NCBI GenBank assembly: GCA_029204225.1
Contig: CM055095.1
Location: forward strand, 36,545,078 to 36,609,077
Direction: 5' to 3'
From: Diphasiastrum complanatum
Lineage: Eukaryota > Streptophyta > Lycopodiopsida > Lycopodiales > Lycopodiaceae
Length of the DNA stretch: 64,000 bases
Under the pieces are notes generated by a model. It searched no databases and was not told where the DNA came from. It saw nothing but the letters and a program-made list of their open reading frames with translations. A program made the translations under genes and the position numbers. This document shows positions 48,019-61,049 of the stretch, piece by piece (position 1 is the first letter of the stretch; each line of letters starts with the position of its first letter).

Positions 48019-48934
48019 ATACATGGTACTGAATGTGACTTTTAATAGTGGTGGATATCAAATAAAAAACTGTGGATCTAACCATATCCTAGTGACAGTT
48101 GAAAGAAGGGAAAACTTGCATTATACAAGTATCATATATCATGCTGATCAAGTTCTTGTAACTTTAGAAGAAAAAGACAAGAACGAATTATGGCATAAGA
48201 GGATGTGCCATTTTAACATGAACATACTCTATAATATGTCAAGAAACGGAATGGCAGAAGGGATGGATGTCACTGACAAGAAAACACTATTGTCTTGGCA
48301 TTAAAGTATGGCAAAAGGAAGCCATAGTCTTTCTTACACAAAGCAAATATGCATGAGATTTGCTGTATGAGTTCAATATGCAAGATTGTCAGCCTTTGAG
48401 CACACCTATGGATGTCAACACAAAGCTTATTGCAGATGATGAATCTGAGAAAGTGGATGCTTCTTTGTACAGATAGCTGGTGGGTATTTTGATTTATTTG
48501 ACCCACACGCGACCTGATATTTCTTATGTTGTTGGTGTTGTTAGTAAATTTATGCAAGACCCTAGTAAAGCACAATGGAAGTTTGCTAAATGTATTCTCA
48601 GGACATTGAATTTTGGTTTGAAGTATGATCAGCCTGAAGCGCCAATGTTGGTAGGTTACACAGATGCCAATTAGGCAGGTAGTATCGATGACAAAAAATC
48701 TACCAGTGGTCATACATTCAGTTATGGTACAGCTACAATTTCATGGAGCAGCAAAAATCAACCTACAGTAGTCTTATCCTCGACGAAAGCTGAATATCGA
48801 GCGCTCAGCAATGCTACACAAGAAGCGGTATGGTTATGAAGATTGCTTGTGGATTTAGGTCAACCACGGGTGGATGCGACTACTATATCTTGAGACAATC
48901 AAAGCTGCATTCACCTTGACAAAAATCTAGTTCT

Positions 48935-49673
<739 letters not shown>

Positions 49674-49877
49674 GTTCTACCTGTGCGAACCAAGCACATC
49701 GAAAGACATTATCATTTTGTTCGAGAGAAAATTCTTGATGGAGCCATTGATCTTGTTTTTTGTAAATCTAAAGATCAAATGACAGACATTTTTACTAAGT
49801 CATTAGATAGATGTAAATTTGAAAAGTTTTGTACTCTACTAGGAATAGAAGAATGTAGTTTTATCATTGAGAGAGAG

Positions 49878-50074
49878 TGCCAGAAATCAATGATAAACTT
49901 CATTGTTACACTTCTTAGTAACTGTTTACAATGTATTTTATTTTTGACAGTTGTTACTAGCTATAACTAGCTGTAGGCTAGTCTATTAGTCTACTCCTAG
50001 ATTTTCTCTCTCTATAAGGGTTCAGGGTTTATTTGTATATTTTACATTCAGTATGCAACAGTGAGCATGAGTGT
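49878..50074 (+). repeat. 3' LTR fragment of the TNT-type copia
   Basis: Begins TGCCAGAAATC after GAGAGAGAG just beyond the pol end. CTCTATAAGGG near 50015 is TATA-like. It is cut at 50075 by another LTR. Confidence 0.5.
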
Positions 50075-50730
50075 TGTGAGAAATGATTAACTAGTTTAGT
50101 TAAGATTGGTCATAGATTGATAAAATGCCAAATACACAATTTGAGGCCAATTTTGTATTAGACTTAGAGTTTGACTATTCAAAGTTATATTAGTCTAAAA
50201 TCATTTGAATAAACACTTTTGGAAAGTGTGAGAAATGTAGAAGTTGAGTTTGAGTAGATTCAAATTTGAATGTTGGGTACATTGAATCTAGTCCCAAATA
50301 TAGTAGGATTTTCCATATTGGAGGGAAACCAAGTGGCAATTTAGGTTTTGGACATGTTATAAAAGGATGTAACTCATGAAAAGAGGGATCACTCTGTCTC
50401 TCTTATCTCATTCATGCTTATACATGGTTCTCTTGGGTTCTACTATCCATTGTATACTTGTGGTGATATCTTGCAATTCTATGTGTAGAATGATCATTAA
50501 TTGTTATTTTCAGATCCACATGTGTGAAATACAATAGCTTACTGTAATTTTATGGACAGCAACATTATTTTATGTTTTGTTTCATGTTTGATCAAGATCT
50601 ATTCAAGTTTGCATATCCTTCTTAGAGTAGATGCTGATTTTTCTACATTGGCAAGATTGGTGATAAGTTGTCTTTCTAATCCAAGATCATTTTATGGATT
50701 CAGATCTTTATTGGTCTGAAATCTTTCACA
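50075..50730 (+). repeat. Copia family-A 5' LTR
   Basis: 656 bp, TGTGAGAAAT ... ATCTTTCACA, TATA box TATAAAAGG at 50358-50366, followed by a short CT tract. Strong similarity to 3583-4228. Confidence 0.9.
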
Positions 50731-50788
50731 TGTATCAGAGCTTGTGTTTCACGTTATGAAGGAGGCAATCACATCTATCAATGATTTG
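50731..50788 (+). promoter_or_regulatory. PBS (one base lost) and leader stub
   Basis: TGTATCAGAGC is the initiator tRNA-Met PBS with one G missing. The next 47 bases match the leader at 4241-4285, and then the element is replaced by a minus-strand copia. Confidence 0.8.
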
Positions 50789-51722
50789 GAGCACCTGAAT
50801 CAAGATACCATTGGCAGGCATCTCTACTTGAATGTTCTTGTACCATCAACGCCTTATCGTCCTCCTGGGAATTTATGACAGAGTCAGAAGCTCTTTCTTG
50901 GTGCTGCTGCATCTTCTTCCTCACTTCCTTGTGTTTGAGAATGCGACAATCCTATATGTTGTGATTGGATCTTTTTCAATATTTGCAGAAGAGTTTGGTC
51001 TTTGGTGGTTGTTGTTGACGGCTGTGCTGTTGTTGTGATTGTTGCATTGAATCTAGCCGCTCTACCTTCATCTTCTTGTCCTTGAAGTTCTTCTTCTTGT
51101 ACTGCTGCTTATTAGAGTACAATGCCATTGACTCGGCCCTGGTCGTGCATAAGCTCTTTCTCCTGATCTCTTCCTACAATAGACTTGTTGTCAGCTTTTG
51201 GAGAGACAGCGCATGAGTACTGCTCAAAAGTGATACTAGGTTGTCATAGGAGGATGGAAGACTGGCAAGAAGAGACATAGTTGAGTCTTCTTCTGAAATA
51301 GAGGAACCTATGGTAGCAAGTTAATTCAACAACTGTTTGAATTCGTTCAGGTGGTCGTTGACTAAGGTGTCTTCGCTCATCTTGAGTGTGAGGACCTTCT
51401 TCCTCAAAAAGAGACGAGTTGATACATCTGAAGTCTCGTAGATACTTGTAAGAATATCTCACGCTTCTTTAGAGGTGGTGTTGTTTGATACATGAGCAAT
51501 CTGAGTGTCCTTCAGATTTAAGGATACAATGGCAAGTGCTTTGTCATCCTTTGCTTCCCATGCTAGAAGCAGTTCTGGTTCTGCTGGTTTGACAATAGAA
51601 CCGTTAACGTATCCCCATAGCTCCTTCTCAATTAAGATCATCCTCATTTTGAACTTCTACATGTGGAAATCATCTTCGTTCAACTTGTTGATCAAACGGA
51701 TCTCTGAGGTTGAACCTTTCAT
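50789..51722 (-). pseudogene. Copia gag to protease, third family
   Basis: ATG 51722 opens a gag with LNEDDFHM, a TAG replacing Trp, KFKMRMILIEKELWGYVNGS, then KALAIVSLNLKDTQIAHVSN and SLLASLPSSYDNLVS (UBN2-type). The knuckle near 50985 has lost a Cys to a stop (CKY-stop...NH...DC). It ends in WYLDSGAPNH, the protease active site, right at the junction with the family-A leader. Confidence 0.88.
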
Positions 51723-51834
51723 TCTAATCGAATATCAGAGATTGGACACAAACTGAATATGAACTAGCTCTGAAAAACAAGAACATATAAGTTCCTTTGT
51801 ATGTCCTAGACTCTAGTAATCCAAAAAGACCCGA

Positions 51835-51891
51835 GCTCTAATACCAACTGATGTTGGGGATGGATCTAATTAATTATCAACTCTGATACCA
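51835..51891 (-). promoter_or_regulatory. Two adjacent minus-strand primer-binding sites
   Basis: TGGTATTAGAGC at 51846-51835 and TGGTATCAGAGT at 51891-51880 are each one mismatch from the copia PBS, 33 bases apart. The outer one is three bases from an LTR edge (51895). Confidence 0.7.
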
Positions 51892-51894
51892 CTC

Positions 51895-52805
51895 TGTGGG
51901 AAAACTTCTTAAACAAGATTCCAATCAATATGAGAAAGACAATGAATACTATGAAGAACAATGATAACTGTGTTAAGGAGGATCATGGATTACTTAGAGA
52001 ACGAAGATTAGAGAACTGTTTAGTTTGCGTTGAATATGATTATCAATGTAGAAGTCTTAGACTGTTGGAAATGGTGAACTCATGCAACCATTCCCTGGTG
52101 TTTCGCGAAGATGAAACGAAGGCTAAAAGAAAAGTGTTTGTTCCTGCGAAGCATTTGACGAATCAAAGACAATATCTTTGACGTTCGTCCCAACAGCCAA
52201 ACGATGAAGATACCCTGAATGGAGAACACGAACCAAAGGAAAACAATTCGAGCAGATAGCTGGCAGCTCGACAAGCGTAGAGTCTTAACCTACCACGCTC
52301 AATCGCCAAGGGCCACGTCATCAAAGGATAATTAACTAACAGTTTTGGATTAAAACTATCTTGTAAACTGTTACTTAATGACTTCACAATTTCTCCAGAT
52401 ATAATGATAAAAACAGAATGAACAATGTAGAAGAATGAGAGGAGCGAGAGGCAAAGAGTAGAGAGATACGTAGTGAAAAAGATATAGTCACGTTCAAGCA
52501 CTATGAGCTATGGATGAAAGTCTGCCAATGAGCAGAACATAGCGTGTTCGTGAAGAGGAGTGACAAGTCACCAACGAGCGAGACACTGATCAACTCACTC
52601 ATAACAAAAATACAAAATACAATTGTTCTCTGCTCTCGATTTCTCTTTATTCGTGTCATTTTTTTGATAGAATGATTTTATGTCTGTGGTTGCTAGGTTC
52701 TTGTGTCAATTCCGCAAGTTAGCCAGTTAGGCAACAAAAGCAAGGTGCAGACTAGATCAAAGCCTATGCCTGCCAAAACGAAAACAATCGCGAAGAAAAT
52801 CTACA
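51895..52805. repeat. LTR block with PBS on both sides, probably two 5' LTRs fused
   Basis: Left edge TGTGGGAAAA follows a minus-strand PBS; right edge AAAATCTACA precedes a plus-strand PBS at 52806. The right part shares GAGCGAGACAC and TCAATTCCGCA with the family-B LTR at 24330-25154 and is plus-oriented; the left part belongs to the minus-strand gag. The inner junction was not located. Confidence 0.55.
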
Positions 52806-52817
52806 TGGTATTAGAGC
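52806..52817 (+). promoter_or_regulatory. Primer-binding site, initiator tRNA-Met type
   Basis: TGGTATTAGAGC, one mismatch, directly after the LTR end. The gag ATG is at 52841. Confidence 0.8.
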
Positions 52818-52840
52818 AGTGATTCTCTAAGCAACACAAT

Positions 52841-53640
52841 ATGGCTACAACAATCCAAACGAAAATATCAATCAATCTTGATGGAGCAAACTACCGAAGC
52901 CTCCAAACGGAGACCTAAGGAGAGCTGAATGGATCAGAAAAGATGAGCGCACAATGGCGATTATCGTTTCGTCCATCAATGAAGAAATACTCATGCAGAT
53001 TGAAGACTGTGCGAGCAGCCATGAAGCATGGGAAAGACTAAAACAGAAATATGAAGTGAGGACTGCCACTTCGGTGATGCACCTCCACAATTAGCTGCAA
53101 GCCATGCAATGGGATGGCAATTAGTTAGATCAGCATGTCGAGAAGATCATAACAATTTTCGCTCAACTTGCTGCATCTGGACAAGAGCACCGGGGTCCCA
53201 GCAGCACAACAGCTGATGCACTTCATGAAATCACTGCCGACGTCCTATTAGCCACTAAGAATGCTCATTCTAAGATTACCAGACATGACATTCAAGCGAG
53301 CCATCAGTCTTGTCGCTGATACTGATGAGAGACGAAGGAGAAGAAAGCAGTGACCAGGAGAAGGCCCTTTTCACGAAGGGAAGAAAAAGAACAAAAACAA
53401 GTCCAGATTTGACAAGGCAAATCCAAAGTCTTCGAACAAAGGCAACGACAACCGACAAATATCCTCTTGTGATCATTGTCACAAACCGGGACACAGCCAA
53501 CAAATGCTGGTTTAACCCGACAATACGTTGCATGCACTGCAAGAAGAAGGGACACTCTGCATACGATTGCAAATTCAACCCGAAAAGAAAGAACAAGGCT
53601 GAAAAAGCAAATGTTGTAGAGTGTTGTGTTGTCAATGTAG
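52841..53640 (+). pseudogene. Copia family-B gag with double zinc knuckle
   Basis: ATG 52841, INLDGANYR then TGA; pieces of UBN2-type gag continue in other frames. Near 53470 CDHCHKPGHSQQ is the first knuckle, and in another frame NKCWFNPTIRCMHCKKKGHS then AYDC is the intact second knuckle. No pol follows: similarity stops about 50 bp before the GA arrays. Confidence 0.82.
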
Positions 53641-53690
53641 TATAGGACCGAACGCTGGGAGCGTCAACCCCGCCTCAACCTGCATAGCAC

Positions 53691-54600
<910 letters not shown>

Positions 54601-54781
54601 TCGACCCAAAGTAGTGCCGGTCCCTCGGCACTAGGCTGCAACTGTCATGGAGGGGCGTTGTTGTCGGTTCTTTTATTGCTGGGATATGGATGCTTCAGGA
54701 AAAGCGTGGATAGAATTCATTTACGTAAAACCTGAGGCTTTATTGGTGGATGATCAACAAGAACCGGGACTTGCCAGATTG

Positions 54782-55650
54782 TCAATAATACCCAAAAGGG
54801 TCTAGTGGCCATATTGAATAACCTTGTTCATCAACAATTGGGTAGTCGAGGCATTCCATCAGAGTATCCCAAGATAAAACTTGCTTAGATTGCTCCTCAT
54901 AGATTGGTGCAACTAGTCCCAATGTCCTAGACTCTCTCAATTCGTAATGTGGATACGACGTGTTTGTTTGACTACTTTGTCTATCCAGGTATTCGTGATA
55001 TGCTTGAACCTGACAACTTTCCTCCGCAGGCAATCTTACAAATTGAGGACAAGGTATTGTCGTTGTACGCGTTGGTGCTTGCTGGACTGGAGGCCTATTT
55101 GGGCTTGGTTTGGCCTTTTGAGAATGGATATACCCGGGTTTGGCGTTGGTTTGGGCTACTGGATTGTGGAACAATGAGACTTTGGTTGAATCTTGCTCGT
55201 TGAGGGGCAATCATCAACTTTAGTCTTTCCCTGGTCATTGCACTTCCCATTTGAAGGCTACATAACTGCGCTTTGCCTTGGATCTTGTGCCGATCTGCCT
55301 TCAAGTCGCTCTGTTACCACAAATCCCCTTTGTAATTCATCACTAATTAATTTGTGCATTGATTGGAACAAGAATCTTGATAGAACCTGTCGAACTTCCT
55401 CGGTTGCCAATTTCTTGACTTCCTCAGCTATCACTGGCTTTATGGATTCTATCAGCTCTTGCTTCTATGATGTTGTTGTCGGGTGTGTCTGTGTGCCTTG
55501 GGACTTTTGTCAAATTGCCTTCACTCGTTTCATAACCCGGTGGCACTAAGATTTTTCTTTTATAGTGCGTTTGAGGTGGAAGGGTCACCACAGGTGCATG
55601 TCGGTCTACATAGGCCAAATGCCTCCTGGCTAGTTGTGAATTTCTCATCG
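54782..55650 (-). pseudogene. Retroelement ORF fragments of unknown identity
   Basis: Minus-strand pieces in different frames: RRHLAYVDRHAPVVTLPP near 55620, EEVKKLATEEVRQVLSRFLF near 55400, and a 142-codon piece ending EQGYSIWPLDPFGYY at 54782. They precede the gypsy-like LTR in the same orientation, which would place them at the 3' end of that element. No known domain is recognised. Confidence 0.4.
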
Positions 55651-55774
55651 GGAAAGCTCAGCATGGATGTTTGACTCTGCATTAATTGTGCACAACAGGG
55701 TTCAAATGTTGATGGATCCCCTTGATGTGGACATTCGGCTCGACGATGTTTTCCTTCCCCGTAGGGAAAATGAG

Positions 55775-56730
55775 TCAGGAGATAAGATAAGGCTTCCCTG
55801 TACATAGAGGATTATAGCGGTATACGGTCTTTTCACTAGGGGTTAATGTACTAGCACATGGGATGTGAAGAAGGCCAATAGAGAGAGAGAGGTATGAGTG
55901 ATCAGACAGGGTGGTACGGTGAATCAAGAAAGATGAAATGTAGGGGAGGAGAGACGGCAATCCCATGAAATAGTCAACAACACTACTCCCTCCGTTGTGT
56001 GGAAAACAAGTATAGCCACCTGAATTAGGCCACTATAGTAAGCCATTATAAATGGCCAATCCGTGAGCCTCGCCCAACTGAAGCATCTGCTCTCCATATG
56101 CGGTAATTGGACCCTCTGCATCTGCTGATCGTCGCCGGAGGCCAAGATCATCCCAGTCTAAAGCATGTATCCGCTGTGGATCATCCTCTGCTCTATGAAA
56201 CTCTGTCTGCCTGGATCTAGTCCTAGCATTAAAGTCGCCAGCTAAGAGAATATAACCCCGCTCCTCGTATCCGATAATGTCTGAAGAGATATCCAAGTAA
56301 GGTGACTCCTCATCTGATGTGAAAACTGATGTGTCTGGTGGAAAATAACAAATGGCTAGAAAAAGATCTTGGTTCAGTCCCATCAAAGTCCGGTCCACCC
56401 GAATCCAAATATAGCAAGCTCGTTCATCAGTATGCACCAACTCGACCCAAGGCCGAATGAAGTCACAGACTAAGCAGGCCACCCCACCAGAACCCCGATC
56501 TGTCAATGCTCTCGTCGACCTCCAATGTACACAGAACCAACAAAAACCCGCAACAGCCGGTAGACCTCTCTCTAGACTCTCATGTGTCTTGGTGAGTAGT
56601 AAGATATCACCCTCAGTGCAAAAATCTCTAAAATCTTTGGCGGTAGCTGAAGAATGAATGTCATTGCAGTTCCATAACCTCAACTGCAATGCTCTAGAAA
56701 GAGCCCCCGAACCGCTACCTAGTCTGGAGG
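55775..56730 (-). pseudogene. LINE ORF2 endonuclease domain (EEP/APE type)
   Basis: Minus-strand frame with LRLWNCNDI (catalytic Asn), ILLLTKTHES (catalytic Glu), LAICYFPPDTS, ILLAGDFNARTRS (DFN), an in-frame TAG at 56035-56033, then GGSSVVDYF and LSDHSYL (the SDH active-site motif) downstream of the stop. A frameshift near 55805 continues into YREALSYLL. This endonuclease nicks target DNA in target-primed reverse transcription. No RT follows; the fragment stops near 55700. Confidence 0.85.
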
Positions 56731-56739
56731 GCCACGATC

Positions 56740-57278
56740 CTTATTTGTCAGTATTCGGAGGATCAATGTATCGAGCTTTGCCATCCCGATAAATTACCCT
56801 CTTCCCCAAAGCTTTTGCCTCACTGAATGTCTTTTTTTCGATTCACAACCTGCATGGGAGTGAAATCATCATCCATAAATATAAGTGTACCTCTAAGCTT
56901 GGCCCGCAGTTTGAGGGTTGCTCGTCTCTCTTCCAAATTCGTGAAGCAAACTATGAGTGTAGAAGGGTCTCTCTTGGTTCTCCAAGCTATATCCAACCCT
57001 TTCGGAGTGGTAGTGTGCTTGAAAGAAAGCTGGTTGCTTCAGTCTTTGGATCATTGGTGTCTTCACCTCCGCGGACCCTTGTATTCAGGTTTTTGTACTC
57101 GCGCATTCGCTCTTCGGATGGTGGCTGAAATGACTCGGTTGAAGGAGGGTGTACCTTCCTTAACATCTTCCTTGAAAAGAGAAGCCCACGTTTTCGTCTC
57201 AACCTTATGTTGCTCTATCTTCTCTTCCAATTCTTGAATCTTTGTAGGTTCTCCTTGATTACTTATTGTTGCCTCCAA

Positions 57279-57281
<3 letters not shown>
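56740..57281 (-). pseudogene. LINE upstream ORF fragment
   Basis: Minus strand: coiled-coil IQELEEKIEQHKVETK near 57220, then AWRTKRDPSTLIVCF, RAKLRGTLIFMDDDFTPMQ and, after a frameshift in an A-run near 56835, EAKALGKRVIYRDGKARYID. The order (charged helix, RxKR...LIVxF, FxDDDxT, GKRVxxRDGK) is that of LINE ORF1-type proteins immediately before the endonuclease. A CT array borders its 5' side. Confidence 0.75.

Positions 57282-57353
<72 letters not shown>
57282..57353. repeat. (GA)36 microsatellite
   Basis: About 72 bp of uninterrupted GA at the upstream edge of the LINE fragment. Confidence 0.97.
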
Positions 57354-57359
<6 letters not shown>

Positions 57360-59206
57360 TATTGTACTAAGCACACCATGTCGGGAGGCAAATATTACAA
57401 ACTATGAACTATGTACAAAATTTTACACTATATACTTAACCAAAGGGCACTTACACTCAATATAAAACCACATCTGGCCCAATACTAACATTAGGCAGAC
57501 TAGGCCCAAAATGGCCTAAAAAACATAAACAGCCCATACAACTGAGATAGTAGAATAGCCCCTTAAAAAGGGCACTCAACGGCCAACATCTAGGTGGTGT
57601 CCAAATTGCTCGGATCGGTAGCAAGCCACAAGGGCAAGCAATCAATCAGCAACAAGCTCACTTCAAGAATCTGCTAGTGAGCAAGTAGAAGCAAATGAAG
57701 ATTATTATAGAAAATATTTGTGCCCTTTGACGGAGAAACAAGAAATACCCAAATATAATAGTTCCACATTGATCACAAAGACTACAATACAGTTTCTTTT
57801 CAATAATCATTGCAATCAGAACAAAAGGATGTAAGCCCCTTTCTAATTGAAGCAATGTGAAAGGAAGAAAAGTGAATGCAAAGTTTGTGGGCCATTTAAG
57901 GATGCTTCAAGTTCATGAGGCAAAGTAAGAAGGCACGACACCCAACAACAAATGAAAATGGAACTAGATTGTGTCAACAACTTGATATTGATTATGTGTC
58001 ACGTAAAATGAAATACTCTTGATTGCAAATGATTTTTGGCACATATGCACAAGGCAAGGCATATGTGCTGGAAATAGGTCACAATAGTGACAAAAGTTCA
58101 ACTACTCATGTAAAATATTGCCGAAACATCTAGCCTTATGTATAATGCCTGAGAAACCAGTAAATCATATTAGCTCAGAAGAAAAGCAAGAACTTATGAG
58201 CAGTGCATGCAATGGAGTGCATCAAAAGAGCTAAGAATGAAAGCATATCTGCAAACAATAAACATAACAAAATCCATCACCATTTCATTGAAGAAAGGTG
58301 AGCAAAAGAGCAGTAAAACTTGAATGCTATCCAAGCGAAAAAATGATAGCCAATATTTTCACTACCAAAAGACAAGCACACATAATTCAGAGATTGGATG
58401 AATCTGAATCTTAAAATATGTTTTGCAATAACATAGAGAGAATGTTGAAGTTAATGCTATCCCAAACACATAGCTATGGTGAACTTTCTTTGATATCCAT
58501 CTGACACTCACTCAAGTTGAATTGGAGTGAATTCAACACTATTCAATATCAAAAAACGACTATTCACCCAGGTCAACACTTCACAACTATCAAGTCAAAG
58601 TTGAAGCCTTGTCTAAATACATTCCAGTTCTATATATGGATTAATTTTATTTCTACTGTAGCAGAGTTTATAGGAATAGGTCAGTCTAGCTAGCTTAACA
58701 GCAATTTTGAGCAAAATTTTATCAGAAAACGTTAATTGGCTTGTCTGAGGGCGAAGAGAATTTGTTCAAAGATTAGCTCCTTCACGTGGCCAACTTTTCT
58801 TAATTGTCATGAATGTTAAGAGTAGAAATCCTTGTGAACTTTGTTTGCTAAATTCAAACATTTGCAAACAGACTCTTCCTAACTAAAAGACTCCAGAACC
58901 GGAATTGTATCCTCTCGCAGGCTGTTCATACAGCCAAATACCGTTACAGTTGCCATTTTGTGTATTGGAGAAAATTAGATACAAAGAATGCCCCATCAAT
59001 TGGACATCTAACTGGGTACGATTATTTGTTGCCAGAAAAACATGAAAGAATGACTACACAAACATTGTTGAGCTCAACTATCATTGAACCTGTTCATCTC
59101 CTACTACTCTCTCTGGCTCATATAAAACACTTCTGAGAAAGGTGTCAATGACACTTCCAGAGCAGCAGTTCATAGAGATACTTCTGTCTTTCAATCTGCA
59201 AAGTGC
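57354..59206. other. Noncoding, no gene seen
   Basis: No protein-like frame on either strand. If the exons at 59.2-60.8 kb are real, the right end includes that gene's 3' UTR. Confidence 0.45.
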
Positions 59207-59354
59207 TCAGTAGAAATTGATGCCAAGTTTCTCCATGAAAGACTGAAGATGGACCAGAAACTCATGGACATCCAAATCCTTTGATACTTTGAAATGGCTG
59301 CTTGGCATAAATCCTAGCACCTTCAAGAAAACATTCTCCTTTATCAAACCGGCA
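59207..59354 (-). CDS. Possible terminal exon of an unidentified gene
   Basis: Acceptor TATATAG at 59355, then 148 nt: one base plus 48 codons and TGA. The protein reads AGLIKENVFLKVLGFMPSSH ... LDVHEFLVHLQSFMEKLG and ends INFY. The first base completes the codon left open by the candidate exon at 60820-60763 (two bases over), so phases agree. The protein is not recognised. Confidence 0.35.
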
Positions 59355-59417
59355 CTATATAATGTACATATGGTCGTTGCACATTCTCAAACTAGAACAA
59401 TCCAATTCTGCATAAGG

Positions 59418-59531
59418 CTAGCTGATTGCAACGGAACGGGTGGTATATGATTCTGGAGATTTGCTCAAGCTTTCTCTTGCTTCTTCTGCTACCTTCTTCC
59501 ATACATGTGCAATCTTTTCAGCATATCCAAC
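59418..59531 (-). CDS. Alternative possible terminal exon
   Basis: Good acceptor (polypyrimidine tract, then TGATTGGCAG) followed by 37 codons, GYAEKIAHVWKKVAEEARES onward, ending SVAIS and TAG. Needs a phase-0 donor, which the candidate exon at 60820-60763 does not provide, so it may belong to another splice form or be spurious. Amphipathic helical composition. Confidence 0.3.
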   Translation of the reverse strand, partial: VGYAEKIAHVWKKVAEEARESLSKSPESYTTRSVAIS

Positions 59532-60476
59532 CTGCCAATCATAATAAGTTAAGAGTGAGTCAAGACAGAGTCAAGTCGAGATAAATTTTATAGCATCCAT
59601 GCAGCAAATCTATTCACTAGAAGGTATTCAGAAGATAGCCTTCAGATTAGATCGGTTTTCAAGTTGTGCAAACATTAACATCAAAAGTAAGGGAGAGAAC
59701 AAACAAAAGGAGGACACAAGTGCGACAGAACCTGCAAAGCATATTTTTCGAATCAGTTCCCCACACAGGAAAGACTCAAACGATCACAGAAGAACAGGAT
59801 ACAGGAAATGGGGAAATGTCATTTCATCGCATACACTAGTGCAATGCATAGTTACCAGCAAAATTGTTTGCATTGAATTTTGAACTTGCGAACCTATTTT
59901 TCAACCAGTTAAAATCAGTGTTTATGGTAAGAAGTATATATTGTTCCTTATAATTGTAATGGCTTTGGAAAGATGAATGTTATCCATGATCTTCCGAACT
60001 TTAAAGTTAAATGCATGTTTTGAAGCAATTACATCCTAAAGCTACCCTGAAATTCTCCACCTTAATATCGGGTATATTTAGGTTTTCCAATGAAAGAATT
60101 TGCAAACATCTGAACTGTCTGTCAAACTCGCAAAAAATTTCAAACTCAAAAGTTTCAAAGGTTTGCTGGCAACTATGGTGCGAGCTTATCATAGTCAGGC
60201 ATGTGCAAGAGAGGGACACATAGAGGGAGAGTTATATACAGAAGCGAGAGAAGTCTGTTAAAACTAGGTCCAAAAAAGAGCTGGAAATTGTCAAAAACAG
60301 ATTAATTTGGCCTTGATAGATGACAAGCCTCTACTATGGGGAAACAGTTCCTCGCTATGAGGAAACATATTTCCCATAATATGAACATTAGGGATCTCAT
60401 GCTCGAAAACTCACTGTCCAAACCATAGATGCCCCTATTCTTTTTTATTTTCCTTTTTCGGAAAAAAAACCCTGTT

Positions 60477-60660
60477 GAGGCCACTTAACGATGTTCATGC
60501 TCCAATGAATCGAATGAAATTTTAACTGAGCCATCTATACTGCATCCGTATCAGTACTATGCTAAGATTATGAATACTAATGTTAAATTGAGTTGCCAGA
60601 TGAGAGGCCACTTAACAATGTTCATGCTCCAATGAATCGAACGAAATTTTAACTGAGCCA
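60477..60660. repeat. 57-bp direct repeat, offset 127 bp
   Basis: GAGGCCACTTAAC through CTGAGCCA at 60477-60533 recurs at 60604-60660 with two mismatches. Confidence 0.88.
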
Positions 60661-60762
60661 AGATGCTTGAATTTCCAGTTAAGGATTGAGGATTGTTCAT
60701 GCTAAATTTGTGTAAAGACTCCAATGTCCTTTGTTTGACTGAATTGACTGTCTAGTGCCCAC

Positions 60763-60820
60763 CTGTGTTCTCTTCTAGCATCAGCATTTAGCCATGCAAA
60801 GAGAAAGTATCTGATCAGCA
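60763..60820 (-). CDS. Possible 58-nt internal exon
   Basis: Acceptor AAAGTTTCAG and donor ACAG/GTGGGC bracket LIRYFLFAWLNADARREH, with two bases left over. Both splice sites are good matches and the other two frames are closed. No upstream exon was identified between here and 64000. Confidence 0.35.
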
Positions 60821-61049
60821 CTGAAACTTTAGACTATTTGATGGCTTCACAGAAATTATTTTTGCCCTTTCAACTACATAATAAGAAAAAACTAAAACCT
60901 TTAAATATGGTAAAAAATGATACTTGTGAACTACATAGATAAGAAAGATATGAAACAGGATCTGAGCATAGCATTCATTCCTGAACAAATTCAAAAAATT
61001 GCTACATGACCTGCACATCATGGAAACCTTAATAATGTGGCAAAGATGA

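Noticed and set aside
56827-57237. 136-codon plus-strand frame
   Set aside because: It lies antisense to the LINE upstream ORF, whose minus-strand motifs are convincing.
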